Source: Planctobacterium marinum
GTDB taxonomy: Bacteria > Pseudomonadota > Gammaproteobacteria > Enterobacterales > Alteromonadaceae
DNA length: 64,000 bases
Reading direction: 5' to 3'
Assembly: GCF_020687805.1 (NCBI RefSeq)
Contig: NZ_JAJEWQ010000006.1
Location: 304,622-368,621 of the forward strand
Shown here one piece after another: positions 26,879 through 36,502 of the stretch (the first letter of the stretch is position 1; every line of letters begins with the position of its first letter). The position numbers and the translations under genes were made by a program. The notes below the pieces were generated by a model. The model worked only from the letters and a program-made list of their open reading frames with translations. It was not told the DNA's origin and did not search any database.

Positions 26879-28468
26879 TTAAGGAGAATTGAGTATTTGT
26901 TTTATTTCGCAGGTGAGCAGGTCGATATCTATGGGCTTAGTTAACACCCGCTGTACATCTTGCAAAGCCTGATGGGTGATACGACTTTCTGTGTAGCCGG
27001 TTAACAGTATGGCGGGAATTGCTTTGTTGAATTTACGTCTAATCTGCTTAACGACCTGAACGCCGTCCTGTTCAAAACTCAGTTTTTTATCGGTAAGAAT
27101 CAGATCTGGTTGAAAATGACGTTGCTCCATCTCCGCACAGGCCTGCTCCAGGTGACTGCTGCCCAGCGGGTTAAAGTCTGCCATTGTGAGCAATAAGGTC
27201 ATGCTTTCCAGTAAAATTGGGTCGTCTTCCAGATAGAGGATATTAAATTTGGCAGTGGGTTGCGTTTGTATCAAGGGTACTGACGAAGGCAATTGTGGTT
27301 CAAAGTCGGCGCGACTTCTGCTCAACGTTAATTGAAACTCAGTGCCCTGACCTGGCTCAGAGTGGATCGTTACCGGGATCCGAAGGGTTTCACATAGCGC
27401 CTTAACGATAGACAAACCCAGTCCGAAACCGTCATTTTCCAAGGAAGACTCCAGTTGATAAAAAGGGTCAAATATCATCTTTTGCTGTTCGGCTAAAATT
27501 CCCGGACCGGTATCAAACACAACCAATTGCACGTGCTTGTCCTGGGGTTGTAATCGAATTCCGATGCTTCCATGTTGGGTATATTTAATGGCATTGGACA
27601 ACAGGTTTCTCAAAATCTGCAATAATAACTTCTTGTCTGAATAGATTTGTATCTCACGCTTTTCAATGGTCAGTGTTAACTGATTACCGGCCGCCAGATC
27701 ATGAAAGTCGTTTTCAAGCGTGCTGAATAGCTCAGCAACTGCAAAATTCGTCATGTCGGGTTGAATAATACCCTGGGTTAACCGGTCCAGATTCAACAAG
27801 GTTTTCATCACCTCATCCATATCTTCAATTAGGTGTGTCATGCGGGATAATAGCGCCAGACTGTTGGGTTGTTGAATTTGCTTTTTTAGCAATCCCGTCA
27901 GGTTCTGGATTTGTTGCAGGGGTTGTCTTAAATCGTGACTGGTGGCAGATAGAAAACGATTTTTTACCCGTAACGCCTGTTCAGATTGCAGCCGGATTTC
28001 CAGTGCTTCCGCGGTTTTCTCTGTCAACTGTCGGGTTAATGCTTCCTGAATGGAAATACTTTGCCAGGCCAGTAAGAAAGCTTCACTAATTATTGTAAGA
28101 GCAGCTTCTTGTGGTTCTGTTGGAAACGCAACCGGAGCATTATTTTTGCTGAAATAGAAGTACAACCAACCAGCTGAAGACGAATGCCTGCTGAGTGGCA
28201 GGATAGCCACAAACGTATCCCCGGGATTGGCGGTAAACCCCGGCATCTGAAGTAACTCAGCGCTGTGTTGGTCTATAGCCATCAGGTTGCGGCTTGCTAA
28301 CTGTGCCGCTAGTGGCTGTATTAAATCCGACTGAGACGTATCAGTAATTTGAATATCTACATGGTCTGTATTGCCAATGTCGCTAAAGGCATCAACAGCT
28401 AGCGCTAGTAGCGTTTTACTGTCTCTGGCATAGGTGAAATGGTGTATCCAATGGCTAATATTGAGCAT
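26879..28468 (-). CDS. soluble hybrid histidine kinase (HisKA-HATPase-REC)
   Basis: The 529-residue protein has no membrane helix. An N-terminal region of about 150 residues looks GAF-like. HisKA follows with the histidine in 'SATSHDLRQPLQQIQNL', then an ATPase domain with 'NLLSNAIKYTQHG', 'VFDTGPGI' and 'GFGLGLSIVKAL', and a C-terminal receiver with D in 'LILTDKKLSFEQDG' and K in 'RVLTKPID'. AAGG precedes the ATG. It lies between a kinase/regulator pair and an ECF sigma gene. Its input signal is cytoplasmic and unknown. Confidence 0.9.
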   Translation of the reverse strand: MLNISHWIHHFTYARDSKTLLALAVDAFSDIGNTDHVDIQITDTSQSDLIQPLAAQLASRNLMAIDQHSAELLQMPGFTANPGDTFVAILPLSRHSSSAGWLYFYFSKNNAPVAFPTEPQEAALTIISEAFLLAWQSISIQEALTRQLTEKTAEALEIRLQSEQALRVKNRFLSATSHDLRQPLQQIQNLTGLLKKQIQQPNSLALLSRMTHLIEDMDEVMKTLLNLDRLTQGIIQPDMTNFAVAELFSTLENDFHDLAAGNQLTLTIEKREIQIYSDKKLLLQILRNLLSNAIKYTQHGSIGIRLQPQDKHVQLVVFDTGPGILAEQQKMIFDPFYQLESSLENDGFGLGLSIVKALCETLRIPVTIHSEPGQGTEFQLTLSRSRADFEPQLPSSVPLIQTQPTAKFNILYLEDDPILLESMTLLLTMADFNPLGSSHLEQACAEMEQRHFQPDLILTDKKLSFEQDGVQVVKQIRRKFNKAIPAILLTGYTESRITHQALQDVQRVLTKPIDIDLLTCEIKQILNSP

Positions 28469-28539
28469 GTTTACCTTAGATTGCAGGACATCGTCAGCGT
28501 GTCAACGAGACACAGGTGGATTTAACCTTGCCAAAAATG

Positions 28540-29553
28540 TTAAGCATCAGGCTGCAGGTCCAGTACTACCGTGACCTTAAGCCCGCCTAACTGTGATCTG
28601 GATAATGATAAATGACCCGAATGCAATGTTGCAACCCGGTGCGCTATCGCTAACCCTAATCCGCTGCTCTTTTGCTTTCCATCACTGGATTTCTGAAAGG
28701 GAATCAAAACTTTTGCCAGATCTTTGTCGTCAATGCCTTTGCCACTGTCTTCAAAACTGAGCGTCAGGTTGCGGTTGTTGTTTTCAATTAAAAACCGTAC
28801 CTGGCCTTTATCCGGACAATGATTGAGACTATTTATAATCAGGTTATCCAGCAGGGCGGTGAATTGATCGCGGTGCATGGTTATTTTGGGAAGGTGCACT
28901 TCATCCAGGTTGGTGATAACGGTGATGGACTGGCGCTTGATAACTTGCGAGTGTTTTAATAATTGTTTGTGAAACAGCGCCAACAGGTCTTCACTGGCGT
29001 TTTCCGCGATATTGCGTCGCCGGGTTAAACGCGAAAAGACTAAAAGCTGTTCTATCAGTCTGGTACTGCGATCAATGGCGAGCATGATATTGTTCAGTGC
29101 TTTGTCGCGCTGTTGCGGATCTGTGGTGCGCTGAGCTACCTGGGCTTGCAGACGCATTCCTGCCAATGGGGTACGCAACTCATGCGATGCGTCGGCACTA
29201 AAATTTTGCTCCTGCACAAGTCGTTCCGTTTCAAGGGCCAGATGTGCGTCCAGTTGGGTGACTAAATCGGTTAACTGTCGGTGCTCGGTTTTTAGCTCTA
29301 GCCGGGTGCTAAGACCTTGATTAATATTGCTAAATTGAGTAGTTAGTGCTGTCAGCTCATGCAATAGTTGGTGATACTTTAAGTACCGGTTTAGCAAAAA
29401 CAAGCCTGCTAAAATGCCGGAAAGTCCGGTGAATACTATTGTTATTGTAGTGGTTGCCGAAGATGACAAAAAGGTGATACTGAGCAGCACAACGGTAATC
29501 AGCAGTATTCCGGCTGCCACTGGCCAAAATTGCAGGAATTTAAGTCGCTTCAT
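28540..29553 (-). CDS. sensor histidine kinase of an OmpR-type pair
   Basis: The 337-residue protein has two closely spaced N-terminal membrane helices ('FWPVAAGILLITVVLLSITF', 'IVFTGLSGILAGLFLL') with almost no periplasmic loop, then a coiled linker, HisKA with the histidine in 'NFSADASHELRTPLAGMRL', and an ATPase domain ('LDNLIINSLNHC', 'FEDSGKGI', 'SSGLGLAIAHRV'). The short loop means it probably senses the membrane or a partner rather than a periplasmic ligand. It overlaps the regulator gene by four bases. Confidence 0.92.
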   Translation of the reverse strand: MKRLKFLQFWPVAAGILLITVVLLSITFLSSSATTTITIVFTGLSGILAGLFLLNRYLKYHQLLHELTALTTQFSNINQGLSTRLELKTEHRQLTDLVTQLDAHLALETERLVQEQNFSADASHELRTPLAGMRLQAQVAQRTTDPQQRDKALNNIMLAIDRSTRLIEQLLVFSRLTRRRNIAENASEDLLALFHKQLLKHSQVIKRQSITVITNLDEVHLPKITMHRDQFTALLDNLIINSLNHCPDKGQVRFLIENNNRNLTLSFEDSGKGIDDKDLAKVLIPFQKSSDGKQKSSGLGLAIAHRVATLHSGHLSLSRSQLGGLKVTVVLDLQPDA

Positions 29554-30203
29554 TCGATAACATAGCCCACGTTGCGAATGGTGGTTATCAAGGATTTACC
29601 CAGCTTTTTACGCAGCCCATGCATGTGCACTTCAATGGTATTACTCTCAATTTCCATATTCCAGCCGTAGAGTTTGTCTTCTATCTGCGATTTAGACAGA
29701 ATTCGCCCCTGGTTTTCCATCAGTACTCTGAGAATGGCAAATTCACGTGGACCTAATTTGATGTTTTCGCCATCTTTACTGACTTTAAGTCGTGACGGGT
29801 CCATGCTGATATTAGCGACTTCAATTACCGGTGTACTACGCCCCATGGCTCTGCGTTGCAATGCTCTTACTCTGGCGCGCAATTCATCCAGGTCAAAGGG
29901 CTTTACCAGATAATCGTCGGCACCGGTATCCAGCCCTTTAATCTTGTCTGATAGCTCATCGTAAGCGGTTAAAATCAATACTGGTATTGGATTTTTCTTT
30001 GCTCGCAGACCGCGTAATATATCCAGTCCGGAACCATCGGGCAGACCCAAATCCAAAATAAGGAGATCGTAGGGGGTAGTGCTTAATGCGGCTTCAGCTG
30101 CGGATTTTGTCTCCAGCCAGTCAACCGCATATTCATCCAGTTGCAGGCCGGCCACCAGACCATCGCCGATGATACCATCATCTTCTACCACTAATATTCT
30201 CAT
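29550..30203 (-). CDS. OmpR/PhoB-type response regulator
   Basis: The 217-residue protein has a receiver domain (acid pair in 'ILVVEDDGIIGDGL', D in 'LLILDLGLPDGSG', K in 'YLVKPFDL') and a winged-helix DNA-binding domain ('LGPREFAILRVLMENQGRIL', 'IEVHMHGLRKKLG'). It resembles the QseB/PmrA branch. It is the first gene of the pair, and the kinase gene follows with an ATGA overlap. Targets are not evident. Confidence 0.93.
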   Translation of the reverse strand: MRILVVEDDGIIGDGLVAGLQLDEYAVDWLETKSAAEAALSTTPYDLLILDLGLPDGSGLDILRGLRAKKNPIPVLILTAYDELSDKIKGLDTGADDYLVKPFDLDELRARVRALQRRAMGRSTPVIEVANISMDPSRLKVSKDGENIKLGPREFAILRVLMENQGRILSKSQIEDKLYGWNMEIESNTIEVHMHGLRKKLGKSLITTIRNVGYVIE

Positions 30204-30315
30204 GTTGGTTGTGCCTGTCTGCAGCCGGGAGCCTGTTAATCAAAAGCTATTTTGTGACATTAATCTTAAATGAAAATTAAGGCGAGGGGAGCTTTTGTTG
30301 CAAAAAGCCTGAAAC

Positions 30316-30348
30316 AAAAAAGCCGCCATGTAAGAGGTGGCGGCTTTT
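30316..30348 (-). terminator. intrinsic terminator of rpoH
   Basis: On the minus strand, a GC-rich stem (AAGCCGCCA / TGGCGGCTT, 9-base loop) runs straight into TTTTTTG, about 20 bases after the rpoH stop. It is a textbook Rho-independent terminator and separates rpoH from the two-component genes. Confidence 0.9.
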
Positions 30349-30366
30349 GTGAAATCTTGATGCCGT

Positions 30367-31257
30367 TTAAGCGGCCAGACTGGAGGATGCCATAAAGCGT
30401 TTGATTTTGGCCATCGCGGTAGATTCAATCTGACGAACTCGCTCAGCGCTGATGTTGTATCGTTGCGCCAGGTCTTCCAGTTTTAACTGTGCATCTTCGT
30501 GATGCAGCCAGCGTGACTCAATAATGTCCCGACTGCGTTCGTCCAGTTGCTTTAATGCCAGTGACAACTGCGTAGTCTGTTGTTTTTGTTGCACATTATC
30601 CACATGCACTTTTTCTGGTGCCTGACTCGTATCCGCTAACAGGGCACTGGTGACGGTTGATGGGTCGTAGTCATCATGATTTTGTTCACCTGTGGTGTTT
30701 TCAAAATACACGTCACTGTGTTGCAGGTTGGTTTCCACCATACGCACTTCAGCTTCGTTGACACCCAGTTCCTTTGCAACATTGGCCACTTCATCTTCCG
30801 TCAGCCACGCCAGTTTCGATTTGAACTTGCGCAAGCCGAAAAATAATTTTTTGGTCGCCTTGGTGGTAGCAACCTTAACCATGCGCCAGTTTTTCAGCAC
30901 GTAGTCATGAATTTCGGATTTGATCCAGTACACCGCAAACGAAGCCAGACGTACACCATAAGACATATCAAAGCGTTTCACTGACTTCATCAGGCCAACG
31001 TTACCTTCCTGGACAATGTCTTCCATAGGCAAACCGTAGCCACGATAACTGTTGGCGATGTGCACCACGAATCGCAGATGCGACAGAATTAACTGTTTTG
31101 CTGCATCTAAATCATCTTCCAGTTTAAAACGTTTTAACAACTCGGTTTCTTGCTCTTCGTTTAACATAGGAATAGAGCGAGCATAATTAACAAATGTCTG
31201 GTAACTACTAACCTGACTTAGTTGCTTGGAATCATTCGTTAATGCCATAATATCCAT
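30367..31257 (-). CDS. rpoH: RpoH-family (sigma-32) heat-shock sigma factor
   Basis: The 296-residue protein has the sigma-32 layout: region 2 with 'LILSHLRFVVHIANSYRGYG', 'DIVQEGNVGLMKSVKRFDM' and 'VRLASFAVYWIKSEIHDYVL'; the RpoH box 'KATKKLFFGLRKFKSKLAWL'; and region 4 'YNISAERVRQIESTAMAKIK'. GAGGAAA precedes the ATG. In most relatives rpoH follows ftsYEX; here it stands between an MscS channel and a two-component pair, so it may be a second paralogue rather than the main heat-shock sigma factor. Confidence 0.88.
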   Translation of the reverse strand: MDIMALTNDSKQLSQVSSYQTFVNYARSIPMLNEEQETELLKRFKLEDDLDAAKQLILSHLRFVVHIANSYRGYGLPMEDIVQEGNVGLMKSVKRFDMSYGVRLASFAVYWIKSEIHDYVLKNWRMVKVATTKATKKLFFGLRKFKSKLAWLTEDEVANVAKELGVNEAEVRMVETNLQHSDVYFENTTGEQNHDDYDPSTVTSALLADTSQAPEKVHVDNVQQKQQTTQLSLALKQLDERSRDIIESRWLHHEDAQLKLEDLAQRYNISAERVRQIESTAMAKIKRFMASSSLAA

Positions 31258-31373
31258 TGAATTTCCTCGTTATTCTCAGCGTCTGATTGTGGCGACTTGT
31301 CGCGCCAAAATGCCTGTCTTCCTACTTAGATAGTGTTGCGCGCAACTAATTCAATAGCTTTTTTTAATTTTTT

Positions 31374-32264
31374 TTAGCGCATCATTTCAGGTCGTATTTC
31401 TCGTCGGTTTGTATCCCACTGATGGGATTCATTGTCCGATGGCAGGGTGTAGTAGAGCACGTGCTCGGTTATCTGTTGCTGTAACCCCTGGGCTCTGTCG
31501 GTGGGGCAAAACAACGAGATTGTCAGTGCTAAATAGCCAAATTCGCCGGTTTCTATGCTTACCGTGGGGTCTATTTCGATAAATTCGTTTTCCAGGTGCC
31601 TTTCGATGAGGTCCTTGTAACGCAAGGCTACATCGCGAAACGGGATACAAAGCTCTCTGGCGAAGCGTTTGATTTCAGCTAATTGTCTCAGTACATGCTG
31701 CCGGGGCTCAAAGGTGAGCGTAAAGCTATGCATATTGTAGCGACGCATAAAGTTCAGGTTGCGAAGCGTTTTGGAAATCAGCTGATTATTGGGCACATAG
31801 ACGGTTTTCCCGGTATAAACCAAGGCATCCGGATCCACTTCCAGCAAGGTGACTTTGATCCAGTCGATGGAATATACCTCACCCGTGGTCGCTCCCTGAA
31901 TTTCTATCCAGTCACCAATTCGAAAGGGGCGGGTGAAAATATAGTACAAAAAACCTAACAGGCATTGTAAAAACTCCCTGATGGCCAGCACGATGGCAAC
32001 CATAAATGCCGCTACCGAAATTGCCAGGTTTTGTACTTCACTGGACCAAACTAATACCAATGATGCGAACATCACACCATGGCTAAGCTGCTTTACGATA
32101 TTGATGGAGTGACGGTAATCTTTGCCCTTTTTCTGCCCTTTTTTGTGTAATTTATTCAGGGCCAATTTTCGAACAATCACCATTAAGGTGATGAGTATCA
32201 GGGAAGTAATACTTTTAAAAAGGATATCAGAACTTATGAGCTGCTGAAGTTCATCAATGGTCAT
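31374..32264 (-). CDS. MscS-family mechanosensitive ion channel
   Basis: The 296-residue protein has an N-terminal membrane region of about four helices and a pore helix 'FMVAIVLAIREFLQCLLGFL'. The MscS beta domain follows ('RPFRIGDWIEIQGATTGEVY', 'VYVPNNQLISKTLRN') and then an alpha/beta C-terminal domain ending 'REIRPEMMR'. It lets solutes out during osmotic downshock. It is the second MscS-type channel in the window; the proline synthesis and uptake genes lie just upstream. Confidence 0.9.
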   Translation of the reverse strand: MTIDELQQLISSDILFKSITSLILITLMVIVRKLALNKLHKKGQKKGKDYRHSINIVKQLSHGVMFASLVLVWSSEVQNLAISVAAFMVAIVLAIREFLQCLLGFLYYIFTRPFRIGDWIEIQGATTGEVYSIDWIKVTLLEVDPDALVYTGKTVYVPNNQLISKTLRNLNFMRRYNMHSFTLTFEPRQHVLRQLAEIKRFARELCIPFRDVALRYKDLIERHLENEFIEIDPTVSIETGEFGYLALTISLFCPTDRAQGLQQQITEHVLYYTLPSDNESHQWDTNRREIRPEMMR

Positions 32265-32312
32265 GGTGGTCCGTGATTAACAAGTGATGACAGGGGACGG
32301 AAACGGAATTGG

Positions 32313-32339
32313 GGGCTGCGGTTGTATAACCGCAGTCCC
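32313..32339. terminator. hairpin between proA and MscS gene
   Basis: CTGCGGTT/AACCGCAG with loop GTAT, extended by GGG/CCC, gives a strong stem about 40 bases after the proA stop. No T-run follows on the minus strand, so it could instead slow rather than end transcription. Confidence 0.4.
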
Positions 32340-32380
32340 GGCTTCGGGAAATTGCCTTGCGCAAAAACGGGGTTTTTTGC

Positions 32381-33634
32381 CTAGGCTCTGATTTGGCCGT
32401 TGCCGTTAACCAGATATTTTTCGGTTGTCAGTGCTTCCAGCCCCATTGGACCGTAGGCATGTAACTTGGTGGTGGCGATACCAATTTCAGCCCCCAGGCC
32501 TAACTGACCACCATCAGAAAAGCGCGAACTGGCATTAACCATCACAACCGACGCATCGACGATCTTCTGGAAAAGTTCTGCGTTTTTTGGGTTTTCAGTG
32601 CAAATTACTTCAGTGTGTTTACTGCCGAATTGGTCGATGTGATCAATGGCATCATGAATATCATCAACAATTCGAATCGCAATTTCTTTGGCCAGGTATT
32701 CTTCGCCGAATTCATCATTCGCGATTTTTTCAACGCCTTCCATATGTTCGAAATACGGATAACTGCGCTCGCAGGCATGGACCCTGATGTCGTTAACCCC
32801 ACAATGAAGTTGTATTTGCGGCAGAATATCCTGAGCAATATCTTTGTGGATAAGCAACCCTTCTAATGCGTTACACACGCCGGGTCGCTGGGTTTTACCA
32901 TTCAAAAACAGCGACACCGCCTTTTCGATTTCTGCGGACTCATCGACAAACAGATGGCATACCCCTTTGTAGTGCTGAATAACCGGCACTCTGCTGTTTT
33001 CAGTGACAAAACGGATCAGCCCCTCACCACCGCGAGGGATGATGACATCTAACAAATCGTCTTGCTGAATCAAATCCAGCATTAACTTGCGATCCGGATC
33101 GGTGATCAGCTTAATGGCATCAGCGGGTAAACCGTTGGAAATCAACATACTTTGCATGGCAGAAACAATCGCAAAACTGGTTTTAATCGCTTCCTTACCG
33201 CAGCGCAATACGATGGCGTTACCCGATTTAAAGCACAGTGCCGATGCTTCGGCCGCGACATTGGGACGTGCTTCGTAAATCATCCCGATGACACCCAGCG
33301 GAACCCGCACTTTATTAATTTCAAGGCCATTTTCGTGCTTGTTCAAAGGTCGCATTTTGCCTACCGGATCATCCAGTTTGGCCACATCTTCAATACTTTT
33401 AACAATGGCACTCAGGCGCTCTTTGTCTAAGGCCAGACGGTCCATCATCGCATCTGACAGGCCTTGCTCTTTGGCTAAAGCCAGATCTCTTTTGTTTTCT
33501 TCCAGAATTTTTTCTTCGTTTTGCTCAACGGCAAATGCCATCATTAACAGAACTTTATTTTTTTCTTCGGTGGTCAGCGCCACCAGATGTTTTGCCGCTT
33601 TGGCGGTTTCTTGCAATTCTTTTCTGATATTCAT
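32381..33634 (-). CDS. proA: gamma-glutamyl phosphate reductase
   Basis: The 417-residue protein carries the ProA signatures 'VPLGVIGMIYEARPNVAAEA', 'DVIIPRGGEGLIRFV', the catalytic cysteine region 'KTQRPGVCNALEGLL', and 'SSRFSDGGQLGLGAEIGIAT'. It reduces gamma-glutamyl phosphate to glutamate semialdehyde, the second step of proline synthesis in the cytosol. It begins one base after proB ends and closes the putP-proB-proA operon. Confidence 0.96.
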   Translation of the reverse strand: MNIRKELQETAKAAKHLVALTTEEKNKVLLMMAFAVEQNEEKILEENKRDLALAKEQGLSDAMMDRLALDKERLSAIVKSIEDVAKLDDPVGKMRPLNKHENGLEINKVRVPLGVIGMIYEARPNVAAEASALCFKSGNAIVLRCGKEAIKTSFAIVSAMQSMLISNGLPADAIKLITDPDRKLMLDLIQQDDLLDVIIPRGGEGLIRFVTENSRVPVIQHYKGVCHLFVDESAEIEKAVSLFLNGKTQRPGVCNALEGLLIHKDIAQDILPQIQLHCGVNDIRVHACERSYPYFEHMEGVEKIANDEFGEEYLAKEIAIRIVDDIHDAIDHIDQFGSKHTEVICTENPKNAELFQKIVDASVVMVNASSRFSDGGQLGLGAEIGIATTKLHAYGPMGLEALTTEKYLVNGNGQIRA

Positions 33635-33635
33635 A

Positions 33636-34748
33636 TTACTCCTCCAGTAAGGTCATTTCCTTTTTGTTCAGAACCTGTCTGAACTCGTTATATTTGGCGC
33701 CTTTCAATTCCTGGTTGTTTTCGTTATTCACCAGAAACTGCAGCAAACAACTGCCTCGCTCGGCTTTGGCTTTGGCAATGTGCTCACCTTGTTCATTTTT
33801 CACAATGATGGTGTCACCGGCTGTGAACTCACCATTGACATCCACGATGTCTTTGTAGTCCAGATGGAACTTGCCACCTTCAGCCTCAGCAGCGGCATGC
33901 TCCGAAATCACCAGCTCGCCGCGCGCCTTGGCACCATAGGTTAACCAATGCTGTTTTTTATCCAGCGGTGACGTGGCAGGGTGGAACAAGGTGCCAGGGT
34001 TATTCCCCTGCAATAGCTCGTTAAAGCCATTCTCATCGTAGCCATTCATGATGACGGTTGGGATACCGCGTTGCGTGGCTTTGCGCGCCGCTTCCAGTTT
34101 AGTGCGCATGCCGCCGGTTCCCACACCCGAACCTGCGCCACCGGCCATTGCCATAAGCTCAGGGCTGATGCTGTTCACATCTTTGATCAACGTGGCATCC
34201 GGGTTATTGCGCGGGTCAGCATCATATAAACCCGTGACGTCTGAACAGATGATCAACGCATCGGCCGCGACAGCAGAAGCCACCATGGCTGATAAGTTGT
34301 CGTTGTCACCGACCTTGGAAACATCCGTTGTTACCGCGTCATTTTCGTTAACGATAGGTAAAATATCGTTGTTCAGCAGGTTTTCGATGGTTTCCCGAAT
34401 ACTCAGGAACCGTTCGTGCTGCTGAAAGTCGTATTGCGTCAGCAGCAACTGAGCGGTCGGAAAATCAAATAGCTTGTTCCAAGCGTCCATCATCTCAGTT
34501 TGGCCGGCTGCCGCCATGGCCTTTTTCAGAGTGACGCTACCGCACTTGTCTGGCGTGTCGGAAAATAAGGAACGGCCTGCCGCAACAGAGCCTGAAGACA
34601 CCAGTACAACTTTTGTATCCATTAAGTGACAGCGTACAATGAAGTTGGCTATAGATAGTAAATAGCGTGAACTACAGCCATTGCCTTCAGGAGCAATGAG
34701 GGAGCTACCGACTTTAATTACAATTCTGTTTTTGTTGGAAATTCTCAT
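33636..34748 (-). CDS. proB: glutamate 5-kinase
   Basis: The 370-residue protein has an amino-acid kinase domain ('RIVIKVGSSLIAP', 'VLVSSGSVAAGRSLF', 'PIVNENDAVTTDVSKVGDND', 'GTGGMRTKLEAARKA') and a C-terminal PUA domain (about 275-360). Start ATG 34748 follows AAGGAG closely. It phosphorylates glutamate in the first step of proline synthesis. Several positions around the proline-binding region look unusual ('LFSDTPDKCGSVTLKKAMAA'), so feedback control may differ from E. coli; this needs an alignment. Confidence 0.95.
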   Translation of the reverse strand: MRISNKNRIVIKVGSSLIAPEGNGCSSRYLLSIANFIVRCHLMDTKVVLVSSGSVAAGRSLFSDTPDKCGSVTLKKAMAAAGQTEMMDAWNKLFDFPTAQLLLTQYDFQQHERFLSIRETIENLLNNDILPIVNENDAVTTDVSKVGDNDNLSAMVASAVAADALIICSDVTGLYDADPRNNPDATLIKDVNSISPELMAMAGGAGSGVGTGGMRTKLEAARKATQRGIPTVIMNGYDENGFNELLQGNNPGTLFHPATSPLDKKQHWLTYGAKARGELVISEHAAAEAEGGKFHLDYKDIVDVNGEFTAGDTIIVKNEQGEHIAKAKAERGSCLLQFLVNNENNQELKGAKYNEFRQVLNKKEMTLLEE

Positions 34749-34757
34749 TTTTACTCC

Positions 34758-36257
34758 TTAGTGATTTCGCGCTTCCAGCAACGAAACCGTTGTGTGAAAA
34801 TCGTTGATTAATTCTGCTCTGGGTGCTGATGTCATTTTACTAACTGTAATAATGGCAATGGTGGATGCAATGAATCCCGGGACTATTTCATATAGCCAGC
34901 CTGACAGATTGATACCAATCCAACTCTCGGGAATGGAAATCCACAGCAATACCGTAGTCGCACCGGTGATTATGCCGGCTAACGCACCTGCTCTTGTCAT
35001 TTTGGGCCAGTAAAGTGACAGTATGACTAATGGACCAAATGCAGCCCCAAAGCCTGCCCAGGCGTTCCCGACCAGGCCTAAAACGCTGTTATCGGGATTA
35101 AGGGCCAGCAGCGTTGCCACGACAGCAACAGCAAATACTGCAATACGGCTGAACAGTACACCTTGCTTTTCATCGGGTGACTGGTTCAGGAATATTTTGT
35201 ACACATCCTCTGTTACTGAGCTGGACGACACCAGCAACTGAGAAGAAATCGTACTCATAATGGCCGCCAAAATAGCGGATAGTAAAAAGCCACTAATTAA
35301 AGGGTGGAACAGCACTTCCGAAAACCGGATAAAAATGGTTTCCGGGTCCGCGAGTTGCAGTCCAAATTTTTGCACGTAGGCGATGCCAACAAACCCTGTA
35401 GCAACAGCACCCACCAGTGATACAAACATCCAACTGATACCAAAGCGTGTTGCCTGGCCTAAATCCACAACATTGCGGATCGCCATAAACCGCACAAGAA
35501 TATGAGGCTGACCAAAATAACCCAGACCCCAGGCAAGGCTTGATAACAGCGCAAGTTTACCCACGTCCTCAATCAGTCCGTTTTCAGCCGCAATCCACTG
35601 GGTTGTGGTGTCCGCCATCGTACCCCAGTCGCTAAACTGCATGGCCGCTACGATTGGCACGGCAATCAGTGCCACAAACATGATGCTGCCCTGTACAAAG
35701 TCAGTCATGCTGACTGCCAGAAAGCCGCCTAATAAGGTATAAAGCACCACAATGCTGATGGTTGTAATAACACCGGCATAATGCGGCAGACCAAATACAC
35801 TTTCGAATAACTTACCGCCCGCCACCAGGCCAGCAGAGGTGTACAAGGTAAAGAAGATAATCGCTATCAGGGCGGTTGTCAGACGCAGTGCGCCCTTCTT
35901 CTCACCAAAGCGTTTGGCAAAAAAGTCAGGCAGCGTAACGGCGTCATCAGCGACTTCGGTATAAACCCGCAATCTCGGTGCGACTAACATGTAGTTTAAT
36001 AACGCGCCGGACAACAAACCAATAGCTATCCAGATGGTTTCGAAGCCCAACAGAAACATCGCACCTGGCAGCCCCATCAGCATCCAACCACTCATATCTG
36101 ACGCCCCGGCGGACAATGCCGTTACCTTGGGACCGACATTTCGTCCACCCAGGATATAGCCTTTAACGTCATCAGTTGAATTTTTGAAGCCATATATGCC
36201 GATGCCCAACATGACAGCGGCATAACATGCCAGCGCGAATAAAAGATAGGGGTCCAT
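34758..36257 (-). CDS. putP: sodium/proline symporter PutP
   Basis: The 499-residue protein is a 13-helix sodium:solute symporter with the family motif 'GGRNVGPKVTALSAGASDMS' near residue 37 and 'GGFLAVSMTDFVQGSIMF' in the middle. The order and motifs match PutP. GGAGA lies ahead of ATG 36257. It takes up proline with Na+. It lies nine bases upstream of proB in the same direction, so uptake and synthesis of proline are probably co-expressed; no putA is in sight. Confidence 0.93.
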   Translation of the reverse strand: MDPYLLFALACYAAVMLGIGIYGFKNSTDDVKGYILGGRNVGPKVTALSAGASDMSGWMLMGLPGAMFLLGFETIWIAIGLLSGALLNYMLVAPRLRVYTEVADDAVTLPDFFAKRFGEKKGALRLTTALIAIIFFTLYTSAGLVAGGKLFESVFGLPHYAGVITTISIVVLYTLLGGFLAVSMTDFVQGSIMFVALIAVPIVAAMQFSDWGTMADTTTQWIAAENGLIEDVGKLALLSSLAWGLGYFGQPHILVRFMAIRNVVDLGQATRFGISWMFVSLVGAVATGFVGIAYVQKFGLQLADPETIFIRFSEVLFHPLISGFLLSAILAAIMSTISSQLLVSSSSVTEDVYKIFLNQSPDEKQGVLFSRIAVFAVAVVATLLALNPDNSVLGLVGNAWAGFGAAFGPLVILSLYWPKMTRAGALAGIITGATTVLLWISIPESWIGINLSGWLYEIVPGFIASTIAIITVSKMTSAPRAELINDFHTTVSLLEARNH

Positions 36258-36502
36258 GACCTTTCTCTCCGGTTATCTGTAAATTTAAAAGGTATAATTC
36301 TAATAGTTAGTATACAAAATATATGCCTAAAGTGCTATTGAGGCTTAATAGTGCGTTTTACATAAGTTATTACTGATTTTTAACGGTGTTTTATTTACCT
36401 GACAGGTGCATAAAAATGCTATAACACTATTTAATGTGTCAGATTTGTTAAATCGCAAAGTAATGAAACGATTTTTTAAATCTCAATGACTGTCTTCCAG
36501 GC

